Below the pieces are notes generated by a model, which did not search any database, had not been told where the DNA came from, and saw only the letters and a list, made by a program, of their open reading frames with translations. 64,000 nucleotides of DNA from DASXRA01 sp036502575 (lineage in GTDB: Bacteria > Actinomycetota > Actinomycetes > Mycobacteriales > Jatrophihabitantaceae): NCBI GenBank assembly GCA_036502575.1, contig DASXYL010000064.1:1-64000 (forward strand), in the 5' to 3' direction. Positions 26,719 to 35,097 of the stretch are shown piece after piece (within the stretch, counting starts at the first letter, position 1; the number at the start of each line of letters is the position of its first letter). The position numbers and the translations under genes are program-made.

Positions 26719-27343
26719 CGCCGACCCGACGTCGCCGCTGCAGCGGGCCGCTGCGGTCATGGACCGGCTCCGCTCGCCGGGCGGCTGCCCGTGGGATGCC
26801 GCGCAGACCCATCAGTCGCTGGCGAAGTACCTGATCGAAGAGACCTACGAGACGCTCGAGGCGATCGAGACCGGCGACATGGCGCTGCTGCGCGAGGAGC
26901 TGGGCGACCTGCTGTTGCAGGTCCTCTTCCATGCCCGGTTGGCCGAGGAGCTGCCCGCCGGGCAGCGCTTCTCGATCGACGACGTGGCCGGTGACCTCGT
27001 CGACAAGCTGGTGCATCGGCATCCACACGTCTTCGCCGACGTGGCGGTCACCGGCGCCGACGAGGTCAACGAGAACTGGGAACGCCTCAAGGCCACCGAG
27101 AAGGGACGCGCCTCGATCACCGAGGGCGTGCCGATGGGCCAGCCGGCGCTCGCGCTGGCGGCCAAGCTGGTGTCGCGGGCCGATCGCGCGGGAGTCGACG
27201 CGCCGATCGAGGGTGACGGCGTCGGCGAGCGGCTCCTGGCTGTCGTCCGCGACGCGGTGGCCGCCGGGGTCGATCCCGAGCTCGCGCTGCGTGAGACGGC
27301 TCGCGCGTATCGCGACGGGCTGGTGGAGGCCGAAACCCGGTAG
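26711..27343 (+). CDS. mazG: Nucleoside triphosphate pyrophosphohydrolase MazG
   Basis: The 210-residue protein carries the MazG helical core: GGCPWDAAQTHQSL, then EETYETLEAIE and REELGDLLLQVLFHA, which supply the metal-binding EExxE and ExxD acidic residues. A second, degenerate helical part and a C-terminal actinobacterial extension follow. It hydrolyses non-canonical or surplus NTPs to NMP and pyrophosphate. The GTG start lies inside the preceding lipoprotein gene. Confidence 0.92.
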   Translation: MVDADPTSPLQRAAAVMDRLRSPGGCPWDAAQTHQSLAKYLIEETYETLEAIETGDMALLREELGDLLLQVLFHARLAEELPAGQRFSIDDVAGDLVDKLVHRHPHVFADVAVTGADEVNENWERLKATEKGRASITEGVPMGQPALALAAKLVSRADRAGVDAPIEGDGVGERLLAVVRDAVAAGVDPELALRETARAYRDGLVEAETR

Positions 27344-27366
27344 GTGCGTCCGGAAGGATGGCGGCC

Positions 27367-27888
27367 ATGACCGATGTTGTCGCGGCGCGCGTCGACCCGC
27401 CGTATGTGGCCGACGAGAAGACGATGCTGCTCGCCTACCTCGACTTCCACCGTGCGACGCTGCGGTGGAAGTGCGAGAACCTGACGCCCGAGCAGCTCGC
27501 CACGCGGGCCGTTCCGACGTCGACGCTGTCGCTGCTCGGCATCGTCCGCCACCTGGCCGAGGTCGAGCGGAGCTGGTTCGACCGGATCGAGCAGGTCCCT
27601 GAGCGTCCCGGCATCTACTTCACCGAGGCCGAGCCCGACCTCGACTTCGACGGCGCCGTTGCCGACCCCGAGGTCGTGCGGCGGGCCTGGGCGGATTGGG
27701 AAGCCGAGATCGAGCACGCCCGCCAGGTCGCGCAGCGTACCCCGCTCGAGGCGACGTTCAAGCACCCGCGCGTCATCGAGCCGATCTCGCATCGCTGGGT
27801 GTTGATCCACATGATCGAGGAGTACGCCCGCCACAACGGCCACGCCGACTTCCTGCGCGAGGCGATCGACGGCACCACCGGCGAATAA
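27367..27888 (+). CDS. DinB/DUF664 family protein
   Basis: The 173-residue four-helix protein has DEKTMLLAYLDFHRATL, then GIVRHLAEVERSWF, whose His is the usual metal ligand, and a C-terminal EEYARHNGHADFLRE with two further His residues. Together these form the DinB metal site. The family includes thiol-dependent transferases using mycothiol or bacillithiol; the substrate here is unknown. The ATG at 27367 is nine bases after GGAAGG, whereas the ATG at 27358 directly abuts it. Confidence 0.85.
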   Translation: MTDVVAARVDPPYVADEKTMLLAYLDFHRATLRWKCENLTPEQLATRAVPTSTLSLLGIVRHLAEVERSWFDRIEQVPERPGIYFTEAEPDLDFDGAVADPEVVRRAWADWEAEIEHARQVAQRTPLEATFKHPRVIEPISHRWVLIHMIEEYARHNGHADFLREAIDGTTGE

Positions 27889-27898
27889 CGATTCGGTT

Positions 27899-27937
27899 GT
27901 GGTTCGGACGCCCCGCTATGTGGAGCATCCGAACCAC
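27899..27937. repeat. Dispersed hairpin, family B copy 1
   Basis: GTGGTTCGGA (27899-27908) pairs with TCCGAACCAC (27928-27937) around a 19-base loop. The whole element, read on the opposite strand, matches 62415-62469 over about 50 bases with few differences. It lies between the DinB-like gene and eno. Confidence 0.8.
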
Positions 27938-28028
27938 GATCGGGAATCGGCGGGGCGCCGCTGGGCGCTCAGGTGGCGCGGTTAGGCTCGATCTTGATTC
28001 ACGCCCGGTTAGCGGAAGGACGACGCTC

Positions 28029-29327
28029 GTGGCCACCATCGAGGCCGTAGGAGCCCGCGAGATTCTCGACTCGCGCGGCAACCCCACCGTCGAGGTCGAG
28101 GTTGCCCTCGACGACGGCACGCTGAGCCGGGCCGCCGTGCCGAGCGGCGCGTCCACCGGGGCGTTCGAGGCGGTCGAGCTGCGGGACGGCGACAGCCGCT
28201 ACGGCGGCAAGGGCGTGCGCAAGGCGGTCAGCGCCGTTCTCGAGACGATCGGACCCGAACTGGTCGGCTTCGAGGCCAGCGAGCAGCGGCTGGTCGACGC
28301 CGCGATGATCGCGCTCGACGCGACCCCGGACAAGAGCAAGCTCGGCGCCAACGCCATCCTCGGCGTCTCGCTGGCGGTGGCCAAGGCGGCGGCCGAGTCG
28401 GCCGACCTGCCGCTGTTCCGGTACCTGGGCGGCCCGAACGCCTACCTGCTGCCGGTGCCGATGATGAACATCGTCAACGGAGGCGCGCACGCCGACTCCA
28501 ACGTCGACGTCCAGGAATTCATGATCGCGCCGATCGGGGCGCCGACGTTTTCCGAGGCGCTGCGCCAGGGCGCTGAGGTGTATCACGCGCTGAAGTCCGT
28601 GCTGAAGGCGAAGGGGCTGGCGACCGGCCTGGGCGACGAGGGCGGGTTCGCACCCAGCCTCGACTCCAACCGCGAGGCGCTCGACCTCATTGTCGAGGCG
28701 ATCGGCAAGGCCGGCTTCAGGCCGGGCACCGACATCGCGCTCGCGCTCGACGTCGCGGCCACGGAATTCTACCGTTCTGACAGTGACGGCGCTGTCTACC
28801 AGTTCGAGGGCAAGCCCAAGACCGCCGACGAGATGATCGCCTACTACGACTCGCTCATCGCGGCCTATCCGATCGTGTCGATCGAGGACCCGCTCGCCGA
28901 AGAGGACTGGGACGCGTGGAAGGCGCTCACGGAGCGCCTCGACGATGCGGTGCAGATCGTGGGCGACGATCTGTTCGTGACCAACCCGACCCGACTCACC
29001 CGCGGCATCGAGCAGGGCGCGGCCAACGCCCTGCTCGTGAAGGTGAACCAGATCGGCACGCTCACCGAGACATTCGACGCTATCGAGCTGGCGCACCGGT
29101 ACGGCTACCGGTGCATGATGTCGCACCGGTCCGGCGAGACCGAGGACACCACGATCGCCGACCTCGTCGTCGCGACGAACTGCGGCCAGATCAAGAGCGG
29201 CGCACCGGCCCGCAGCGAACGAGTCGCCAAGTACAACCAGCTGCTGCGCATCGAGGAGGAGCTCGACGACGCCGCCCGGTACGCGGGGGCACGGGCCTTC
29301 CCGCGGTTCGAGCCGGCGGAGAGCTGA
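28029..29327 (+). CDS. eno: Enolase
   Basis: The 432-residue protein is standard length and carries IEAVGAREILDSRGNPT at the N-terminus, the metal and substrate motifs GGAHADSNVDVQEFMIAP, SIEDPLAEEDW, LLVKVNQIGTLTET, and the loop MMSHRSGETED. It converts 2-phosphoglycerate to phosphoenolpyruvate. The GTG at 28029 follows GGAAGGA; longer upstream reading frames are not genuine. It leads the eno-FtsB-DUF501-ppx cluster common to Actinobacteria. Confidence 0.98.
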   Translation: MATIEAVGAREILDSRGNPTVEVEVALDDGTLSRAAVPSGASTGAFEAVELRDGDSRYGGKGVRKAVSAVLETIGPELVGFEASEQRLVDAAMIALDATPDKSKLGANAILGVSLAVAKAAAESADLPLFRYLGGPNAYLLPVPMMNIVNGGAHADSNVDVQEFMIAPIGAPTFSEALRQGAEVYHALKSVLKAKGLATGLGDEGGFAPSLDSNREALDLIVEAIGKAGFRPGTDIALALDVAATEFYRSDSDGAVYQFEGKPKTADEMIAYYDSLIAAYPIVSIEDPLAEEDWDAWKALTERLDDAVQIVGDDLFVTNPTRLTRGIEQGAANALLVKVNQIGTLTETFDAIELAHRYGYRCMMSHRSGETEDTTIADLVVATNCGQIKSGAPARSERVAKYNQLLRIEEELDDAARYAGARAFPRFEPAES

Positions 29328-29333
29328 GCGCTC

Positions 29334-29762
29334 ATGCGATTGCGGCTGCCGGGGCGGCTGCGGCGTTCAGGCGCCCGGCGCGGGCTCACGGGTCGGGCGT
29401 TGGTGCTCGGCGCGGTGCTGATCCTGCTCGCCGTCGTACTGGCGCCACCGATGCATCGCTACCTCGCGGCGCGCGGCTCGGTGCAGCAGGCCGAGCACCA
29501 ACGCCGCGACGACCAGAAGCAGCTTGCCGAGCTCAAGGCCCAGCTCAAGCAGTGGGACGACCCCGCCTACATCGAAGCGCAGGCCCGCAGCCGGCTGCAG
29601 TACGCGATGCCGGGGGAGACGGTGTACGTCGTGGTGCGCCCCGGCGACAAGACGGGCGTGAGCGCGCCGCCGCAGCGCGATCGTGACGCGGTGCAGGTAC
29701 CCGGCGGCACCTGGAACGAGCGACTGTGGGGCAGCGTGCTGACCGCCGACGCGGTCCCGTGA
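29334..29762 (+). CDS. FtsB/DivIC-family septum protein
   Basis: The 142-residue bitopic protein has a basic N-terminus, a TM segment at about 22-41, a coiled coil at about 48-75 (QQAEHQRRDDQKQLAELKAQ) and the family motif YIEAQARSRLQYAMPGE. It should act in the divisome with FtsL and FtsQ-type partners at mid-cell. It starts seven bases after the eno stop. Its TGA overlaps the GTG of the DUF501 gene. Confidence 0.88.
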   Translation: MRLRLPGRLRRSGARRGLTGRALVLGAVLILLAVVLAPPMHRYLAARGSVQQAEHQRRDDQKQLAELKAQLKQWDDPAYIEAQARSRLQYAMPGETVYVVVRPGDKTGVSAPPQRDRDAVQVPGGTWNERLWGSVLTADAVP

Positions 29763-30229
29763 CCGATCGCACGATAGTCGCCGCCCAGTTGGGACGCGAG
29801 CCGCGGGCGATTCGCGAGGTGGCCCACCGGTGCCCGTGCGGCAATCCGGATGTGATCGAGACGTCGCCTCGCCTGCCCGACGGCACACCTTTCCCCACGC
29901 TGTACTACCTGACCTGCCCACGGGCGGCCTCGGCGATCGGCACCTTGGAGGCGTCCGGGCTGATGCGCGAGATGACCGTACGCCTGGGTACGGACGCCGA
30001 CCTGGCCGGGGCCTACCGCGCAGCCCACGATGCTTATCTCGCTCGGCGCGAGCAGATCGCGCACGTGGACGAGATCGAGGGCGTCAGCGCCGGGGGCATG
30101 CCCAACCGGGTCAAGTGCCTGCACGTACTGGTCGCGCACTCCCTCGCGGCCGGTCGCGGGGTGAACCCGCTCGGCGACGAGGCGCTCGATCGGCTCGAGC
30201 CGTGGTGGACGGCCGGCGCATGCGTGTAG
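29759..30229 (+). CDS. DUF501 protein
   Basis: The 156-residue protein is a typical DUF501 member, with RCPCGNPDVIETSPRL (two Cys in CPC and a third in LTCP) and a C-terminal region with GMPNRVKCLHVLVAHSLA. Four Cys and several His suggest a possible metal site, but no activity is known. The order FtsB-DUF501-Ppx is conserved in Actinobacteria, which supports the call. The GTG overlaps the preceding TGA, and its end overlaps ppx by ten bases. Confidence 0.88.
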   Translation: MTDRTIVAAQLGREPRAIREVAHRCPCGNPDVIETSPRLPDGTPFPTLYYLTCPRAASAIGTLEASGLMREMTVRLGTDADLAGAYRAAHDAYLARREQIAHVDEIEGVSAGGMPNRVKCLHVLVAHSLAAGRGVNPLGDEALDRLEPWWTAGACV

Positions 30230-31131
30230 CGGCGATCGACTGCGGCACGAACTCGATCCGCCTGCTGATCGCCGAGCCCGGCCCCGGCGGCCGGCTCGTC
30301 GACGTCGTCCGGGAGATGCGCATCGTCCGGCTGGGCCAGGGCGTCGACCGCACCGGGCGGCTGGCCCCGGACGCGATCGAACGCACCCGGCTCGCCCTGA
30401 TCGAGTACGCCGAGCTGATCGACAAGCACGGAGCATCCGCGGTGCGCATGGTCGCCACCAGCGCGACCCGCGACGCCGCCAACCGCGGGGACTTCGTGGC
30501 GATGGTGCACGCCGTGCTGGACGCCGACCCCGAAGTGATCACCGGCGCGGAGGAGGCGGAGCTGTCGTTCACCGGGGCCGTGGCCGGACTGCCCGGTGCG
30601 CAACCGCCGGTGCTCGTCGCCGACATCGGGGGTGGTTCGACCGAGCTCGTGCTCGGTGGCGCGCAGCTGCGATCGCACAGCATGGACGTCGGCTGCGTGC
30701 GGATGACCGAGCGTCATCTGCGTAACGATCCGCCCACTGCCGAGCAGGTCGCGGCCACCGTGGCCGACGTGCGGGCGGCGATCACCGAGGCATCGCGCGA
30801 TGTTCCGATCACCGAGGCGGCCACGTTCGTCGGGGTGGCCGGCACGGTCACCACCCTGGCCGCGCTGGTCCACGGGCTGACGAGCTACGACCCGGCGGCG
30901 ATTCACGGCTCGACCATGACGGCCACCCAGGTCCACGACGTGACGGCGCGCCTGCTCGCGATGACCCACCAGCAACGGGCGGCGCTGCCGGTGATGCATC
31001 CGGGCCGGGTCGATGTCATCGGCGGGGGAGCGATTGTGCTGCGCGAACTCGTCGACGCGACCGGCGTAGCAACCGTCGTGGCCAGCGAACAAGACATCCT
31101 CGACGGCATCGCGATCCGCCTCGTGCGATGA
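30220..31131 (+). CDS. ppx: Ppx/GppA family exopolyphosphatase
   Basis: The 303-residue protein begins AAIDCGTNSIRLLI, the phosphate-binding loop of the ASKHA fold, and has VADIGGGSTEL and FVGVAGTVTTLAAL, the other two signatures. At this length it is the short actinobacterial form, lacking the C-terminal HD-like part of the E. coli enzymes. It hydrolyses polyphosphate or the pppGpp terminal phosphate; which one is not decided by sequence. It is the last gene of the eno cluster. Confidence 0.9.
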   Translation: MRVAAIDCGTNSIRLLIAEPGPGGRLVDVVREMRIVRLGQGVDRTGRLAPDAIERTRLALIEYAELIDKHGASAVRMVATSATRDAANRGDFVAMVHAVLDADPEVITGAEEAELSFTGAVAGLPGAQPPVLVADIGGGSTELVLGGAQLRSHSMDVGCVRMTERHLRNDPPTAEQVAATVADVRAAITEASRDVPITEAATFVGVAGTVTTLAALVHGLTSYDPAAIHGSTMTATQVHDVTARLLAMTHQQRAALPVMHPGRVDVIGGGAIVLRELVDATGVATVVASEQDILDGIAIRLVR

Positions 31132-31492
31132 GCGCTCGCGCCCTACAACAGAGGCGACTACAGGTAACGCAACCACGAACGCGATGAGCGCTCGCGCGAA
31201 GAGCCCGCCGGCCGCGACGCGGACGCGCCGAAGGCGCGTTCGGATCCGTGATTGCCCCCGAAGCGAAGCGAGTGGGGCGAGCACGGATCCGACTCCGGCG
31301 GATAAGTGAGGTGGTCTAGACCAATATCGCCTCGGCGTGTAGCGTTCGTCGGCATGCTGGACGACAGACGCGCATTGACGCTCTCTTGAACGTCTGGGGG
31401 GCGGAGCTTATGCTCTGCACGTTAGTGTTCGATATGGCGTTAGATCGCTCAGTAAAAATCAATGGTTCGGGTGAGTCAGTGAGAGGCGGCAG
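31132..31492. promoter_or_regulatory. Regulatory and repeat-rich gap upstream of sugar ABC operon 1
   Basis: This 361-bp gap holds a 17-base direct repeat, GCGATGAGCGCTCGCGC (31125-31141 and 31181-31197), a hairpin with arms TCGGATCCGTG (31240-31250) and CACGGATCCGA (31282-31292), the DasR-type palindrome listed separately, and GAGAGG just before the ABC lipoprotein start. I see no gene in it. Confidence 0.6.
31312..31323. promoter_or_regulatory. DasR-type operator (dre-like palindrome)
   Basis: TGGTCTAGACCA is a perfect 12-bp palindrome 170 bp before the ABC binding-protein gene. It equals the core of the dre site bound by the GntR-family regulator DasR, which controls N-acetylglucosamine and chitin use in Streptomyces. 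Base composition makes a chance match unlikely but possible. Confidence 0.6.
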
Positions 31493-32779
31493 ATGAAGCG
31501 AAGCATTGCGGCGGGGGTGGCCCTGGGGGCTGCCGTCCTGCTGGCGGTCAGCGCGTGTAGCTCGTCGAACAAGGACAAGGGCGGTAGCTCGAGCAGCAAC
31601 GGCGGAGGCGGCGGGGGCAGCGCCCCGGTCACGCTGAGCTTCGTCGGCGCCGACTACGGGACGGGGCCTGCCAACTCGTCGCAGAAGTACTGGGAAGGCA
31701 TCGCCGCCGATTTCAAGGTCGCGAACCCGAATATCACGGTCAACGTGCAGACCATCAACTGGAACGACTTTGACAACAAGGTCAAGACGATGGTCCAGAA
31801 CAAGCAGTATCCGGACGTCATGGAGGGTGACTACTTCCCCGACTACGCCCAGTCCGGCCTGCTGTACGCGGCCAAGGACGTGACCTCGCCGAATACGTTC
31901 AGCAACCTGCTGTCGGTGTTCGCGAAGCTCAACACGTACAACGGCACGCAGTACGGCATGCCGTTCACGACGAGCGCGCGCACCCTGTTCTACAACAAGA
32001 AACTCTTCACCGCGGCCGGCATCACCTCGCCCCCGCAGACGTGGGACGACGTCAAGGCCGATGCCGCGAAGATCAAGGCGAAGGGCAAGGTCGGGTTCGG
32101 CATGCCGCTCGGGTCGGAGGAAGCGCAGGCCGAGGCGTTGCTGTGGTTCCTCGGCAACGGCGGCGGCTACCAGGACGACAGCGGCAACTGGACGATCAAC
32201 AGCCCGCAGAACGCCGAGGCGCTGCAGTTCATGGCCGGCATGGTCAAGGACGGCGACACCGAGCCGAACCCGGGCACCAAGAACCGTACCGACCTGTGGA
32301 AGCAGTTCGCGCAGGGTGACATCGGCATGATCAACGGGTCGCCGGCGCTGATCCCGATCATCCAGGACGGCAAGAAGCTGCAGGACTCCGACTGGGCGTC
32401 GGTGCCGATCCCGGGCAAGTCCGGTCCGCTCGACAAGACCCTGGGTGTCTGCGACAACGTCTCGGTCTTCAAGGGTGACGGCAAGAAGCAGGACGCGATC
32501 AAGAAGTTCCTCGACTTCTTCTACCAGGACAAGTACCAGGTCCAGTTCGACAAGGAGTACGACCTGCTGCCGGCGACGAACTCGGCCATCCAGTCGCTGT
32601 CCTCGGACACCACGTTCGGACCGTTCCTCAAGGCGCTGCCGAACTCGGTGCAGTACCCGAACGCTCCGATCTGGTCCACGGTCAAGACGCAGATCCAGCA
32701 GCAACTCGGTCTGGCCACGAGCCAGGACCCGCAGAAGATCCTGGACAACATCCAGCAGACTGCGAAGAAGGGCAGCTAG
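31493..32779 (+). CDS. Sugar ABC transporter substrate-binding lipoprotein 1
   Basis: The 428-residue protein has a lipobox (LLAVSAC, Cys about residue 19), a Ser/Gly linker and a family 1 extracellular solute-binding fold with DVMEGDYFPDYAQ, MPFTTSARTLFYNKKLF and a C-terminal domain. It captures a sugar, probably an oligosaccharide, outside the membrane for the two permeases downstream. The dre-like operator upstream suggests N-acetylglucosamine or chitobiose, which is inference. The ATG follows GAGAGGCGG. A hairpin separates it from the permease genes. Confidence 0.9.
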   Translation: MKRSIAAGVALGAAVLLAVSACSSSNKDKGGSSSSNGGGGGGSAPVTLSFVGADYGTGPANSSQKYWEGIAADFKVANPNITVNVQTINWNDFDNKVKTMVQNKQYPDVMEGDYFPDYAQSGLLYAAKDVTSPNTFSNLLSVFAKLNTYNGTQYGMPFTTSARTLFYNKKLFTAAGITSPPQTWDDVKADAAKIKAKGKVGFGMPLGSEEAQAEALLWFLGNGGGYQDDSGNWTINSPQNAEALQFMAGMVKDGDTEPNPGTKNRTDLWKQFAQGDIGMINGSPALIPIIQDGKKLQDSDWASVPIPGKSGPLDKTLGVCDNVSVFKGDGKKQDAIKKFLDFFYQDKYQVQFDKEYDLLPATNSAIQSLSSDTTFGPFLKALPNSVQYPNAPIWSTVKTQIQQQLGLATSQDPQKILDNIQQTAKKGS

Positions 32780-32806
32780 CGTCTGGCCCGGCAATGCGTA
32801 TCACCA

Positions 32807-32858
32807 TGATCAAGAGGGAGAAGTGGTCGCCGTGGCCACCACTTCTCCCTCTCGATCA
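32807..32858. repeat. Dispersed hairpin, family A copy 1
   Basis: Twenty-base arms at 32807-32826 and 32839-32858 pair with one mismatch around a 12-base loop; the inner part is GAGGGAGAAGTGG. The same arm recurs at 43458-43478. It lies between the binding-protein and permease genes of one operon and may protect or terminate the upstream message so that the binding protein is made in excess. Confidence 0.85.
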
Positions 32859-32889
32859 CCGAGAGGAAACCTGACGGTAGGACCGGTAG

Positions 32890-33846
32890 ATGACTGATAC
32901 AGCTGAGGTCACCGAGCGCGAGGCTCGGCCCGCACCGCGTCCGCGTCGTCGGCGACGCGGCAAGGGGTTGCTACATGCGTTAGCGCCGCTGTTGTGGCTC
33001 GGGCCGGCGATCGCCCTGATCGGGGTCGTCGTCCTGTGGCCCGTCTATGTGATGTTCAAGACGTCTCTCCAGCGCTTTACGGCGAACGGGTTCTACCTGG
33101 GCGCTGCCGGCTGGCGAAACTTCAGGGATCTGTTCGACGAGCCGGATCTGAAGAACATCCTGACTCGCACGGCGGTGTGGGTCGTCGTGGTCGTCAGCGT
33201 GACGATGACGCTGTCCCTGGGACTGGCTCAGTTGTTCAACCAGCGCTTCCCGGGCCGGCGGGCGGCGCGTTGGGCGCTCATCGCACCGTGGGCCGCCTCG
33301 GTGCTGATGACGTCGTTCATCTTCCGCTGGGCGCTCGACCCGCAGTACGGCGTGGTCAACGTGTTCCTGCACGATATCGGCGTCGTGAAGTCGTTCGGCT
33401 CCAACCAGGCCGACTGGCTCGGCCGGCCGGATTCGGCGTTCGTCTGGATGATGGTGGTCGCGGTCTTCGTATCGCTGCCGTTCTCGACCTACGCGCTGCT
33501 CGCCGGCCTGCAGACCATCCCAGCCGAGCTGTACGAGGCGGCACGCGTCGACGGCGCGTCGGCCTGGCGGACGTACCGGTCGATCACGCTGCCGCTGCTT
33601 CGCCCGTCGTTCCTCGTCGCGCTGCTGATCAACGTCATCAACGTGTTCAACTCGTTCCCGATCATCTGGGCGATGACTCGGGGCGGACCGGGCTACGAGA
33701 CGGCCAACAGCACCGTGTTCATGTTCCAGCTCAAGCAGGCGTTCATCGGCGAGTCCGCGGCCATGTCCGTGATCAACTTCGGATTGGTGATCATCATCGT
33801 GCTCGTGTTCCTCAAGGTGACCCGGTGGAAGGACCAGGTCACATGA
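32890..33846 (+). CDS. Sugar ABC transporter permease 1 (MalF-type)
   Basis: The 318-residue protein has a basic N-terminus, six TM segments and the EAA loop EAARVDGASAWRTYRSITLP (about residues 217-236) that docks on the ATPase. It is the first permease of a type I sugar importer. Its TGA overlaps the ATG of the next permease (ATGA). One TTA codon lies at 32980. No ATPase gene follows, so a shared MsiK-type ATPase encoded elsewhere is likely. Confidence 0.92.
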   Translation: MTDTAEVTEREARPAPRPRRRRRGKGLLHALAPLLWLGPAIALIGVVVLWPVYVMFKTSLQRFTANGFYLGAAGWRNFRDLFDEPDLKNILTRTAVWVVVVVSVTMTLSLGLAQLFNQRFPGRRAARWALIAPWAASVLMTSFIFRWALDPQYGVVNVFLHDIGVVKSFGSNQADWLGRPDSAFVWMMVVAVFVSLPFSTYALLAGLQTIPAELYEAARVDGASAWRTYRSITLPLLRPSFLVALLINVINVFNSFPIIWAMTRGGPGYETANSTVFMFQLKQAFIGESAAMSVINFGLVIIIVLVFLKVTRWKDQVT

Positions 33847-34727
33847 CCGCCGCCGTCATCACCGGCACGCCGACCGACACCGTGGCCCCGCCGCCCCGGA
33901 AGCGCCGCCGTCGCCCGCTGACCGCCAAGACGTTGTTCCTCAGCCTGGCTGCCTACATCATTGCGATCATCTTCCTCCTGCCGTACGCGGAGATGGTGAT
34001 CACTGCGCTGCGGCCGCCGGCCGAGCTGCAGTCGCGCGGCTACGTGCCCCGCCACTGGGACTGGGGGAACTTCACCTCGATCTGGAAGACCGGGTTCGGC
34101 ACGAACCTGAAGGTCAGCCTCGAGATCGCGGGCGGCTCCACGCTGCTCGTGCTGCTCGTCGCGTTGCCGGCCGCGTACTACACGGCGCGACGCAAGTTCC
34201 GCGGCCGGATGCTGTTCCTGCTGCTCGTGCTCGCCACGCAGATGTTCCAGCCGGCAGCCATGCTGGTCGGCATTCAGCGCCAGTTCACCAGCTACAACCT
34301 GCCCAATCCGACGTTCTCGCTGATCCTGGTCAATGCCGGCTTCAACCTGGCCTTCGCCGTCTGGATCCTGAACGCCTACTTCTCGTCCATCCCGGCCGAG
34401 CTCGAAGAGGCGGCGATGGTCGACGGCACCAGCCGGCTGGGGGCACTGTCGCGGATCACCTTGCCGCTGGCGCTGCCGGGCATCGTCACCGCGCTGATCT
34501 TCACCTTCATCGGCGCCTGGAACGAGTTCATCGTCGCGCTGACGCTGACCAGCCAACCTAAGGAGTATCCGCTGACGGTGGCGATCAACAACTACGTCGG
34601 CCAGTACTCGGTCGACTGGGGGCACCTGTTCGCGGGCTCAGTGATCGCCACCATCCCGGTGATCATCCTGTTCGCCCTGATCGAGGGAAAGGTCGTCGGC
34701 GGCCTGACGGCCGGCTCGATCAAATAA
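33843..34727 (+). CDS. Sugar ABC transporter permease 2 (MalG-type)
   Basis: The 294-residue protein has a Pro/Arg-rich N-terminus, six TM segments and the EAA loop EEAAMVDGTSRLGALSRITL. It ends GGLTAGSIK, a usual MalG-type C-terminus. With the preceding permease it forms the membrane channel. The operon ends here, just short of the convergent DUF4235 gene, without an ATPase. Confidence 0.92.
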   Translation: MTAAVITGTPTDTVAPPPRKRRRRPLTAKTLFLSLAAYIIAIIFLLPYAEMVITALRPPAELQSRGYVPRHWDWGNFTSIWKTGFGTNLKVSLEIAGGSTLLVLLVALPAAYYTARRKFRGRMLFLLLVLATQMFQPAAMLVGIQRQFTSYNLPNPTFSLILVNAGFNLAFAVWILNAYFSSIPAELEEAAMVDGTSRLGALSRITLPLALPGIVTALIFTFIGAWNEFIVALTLTSQPKEYPLTVAINNYVGQYSVDWGHLFAGSVIATIPVIILFALIEGKVVGGLTAGSIK

Positions 34728-34729
34728 CG

Positions 34730-35053
34730 TCAGGCGGCTTTGGCTTCGGCCTTGGCTTTCTCGGCCTTGGCCTTCTCGACCGGCGGCGGCTCGGCTCCGA
34801 CGAGCTTGCGCCACACCGTCGAGGCGCCCTTCATCGTCACCAGTTGGGCGATGGCGACCCCGGCCGCCGACAAGGCGGCCCAGCCCACCGCGTCAGCCCA
34901 ACTGACGTTGGGATCCTTCGCGGCGCGGGGTGGCTGATCGGGCCGGGCGGCGGCCCACGCGCGCTCGACGCCCTTCTTGGCGGCGATGCCGACGGGGATA
35001 CCGACCGCGATGGTCGTGACCTTCCAGCCGATCTTGCCCACGACGTTCGGCAT
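34730..35053 (-). CDS. DUF4235 protein
   Basis: The 107-residue protein matches the actinobacterial DUF4235 family: KIGWKVTTIAVGIPVGIAAKK (one amphipathic or TM helix), WADAVGWAALSAAGVAIAQL (second TM helix) and WRKLVG before a Lys/Ala-rich tail. It is likely a small membrane protein of unknown role. It is convergent with the sugar permease operon and has no clear partner. Confidence 0.8.
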   Translation of the reverse strand: MPNVVGKIGWKVTTIAVGIPVGIAAKKGVERAWAAARPDQPPRAAKDPNVSWADAVGWAALSAAGVAIAQLVTMKGASTVWRKLVGAEPPPVEKAKAEKAKAEAKAA

Positions 35054-35097
35054 AGACGCCTCCGTTCCGCTTGGCCTGGCTGCCTACTCTATTCCCC

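Noticed and set aside
31125..31197. The repeated GCGATGAGCGCTCGCGC as an attachment site
   Set aside because: The copies are only 56 bases apart, with nothing between them that could be an element.
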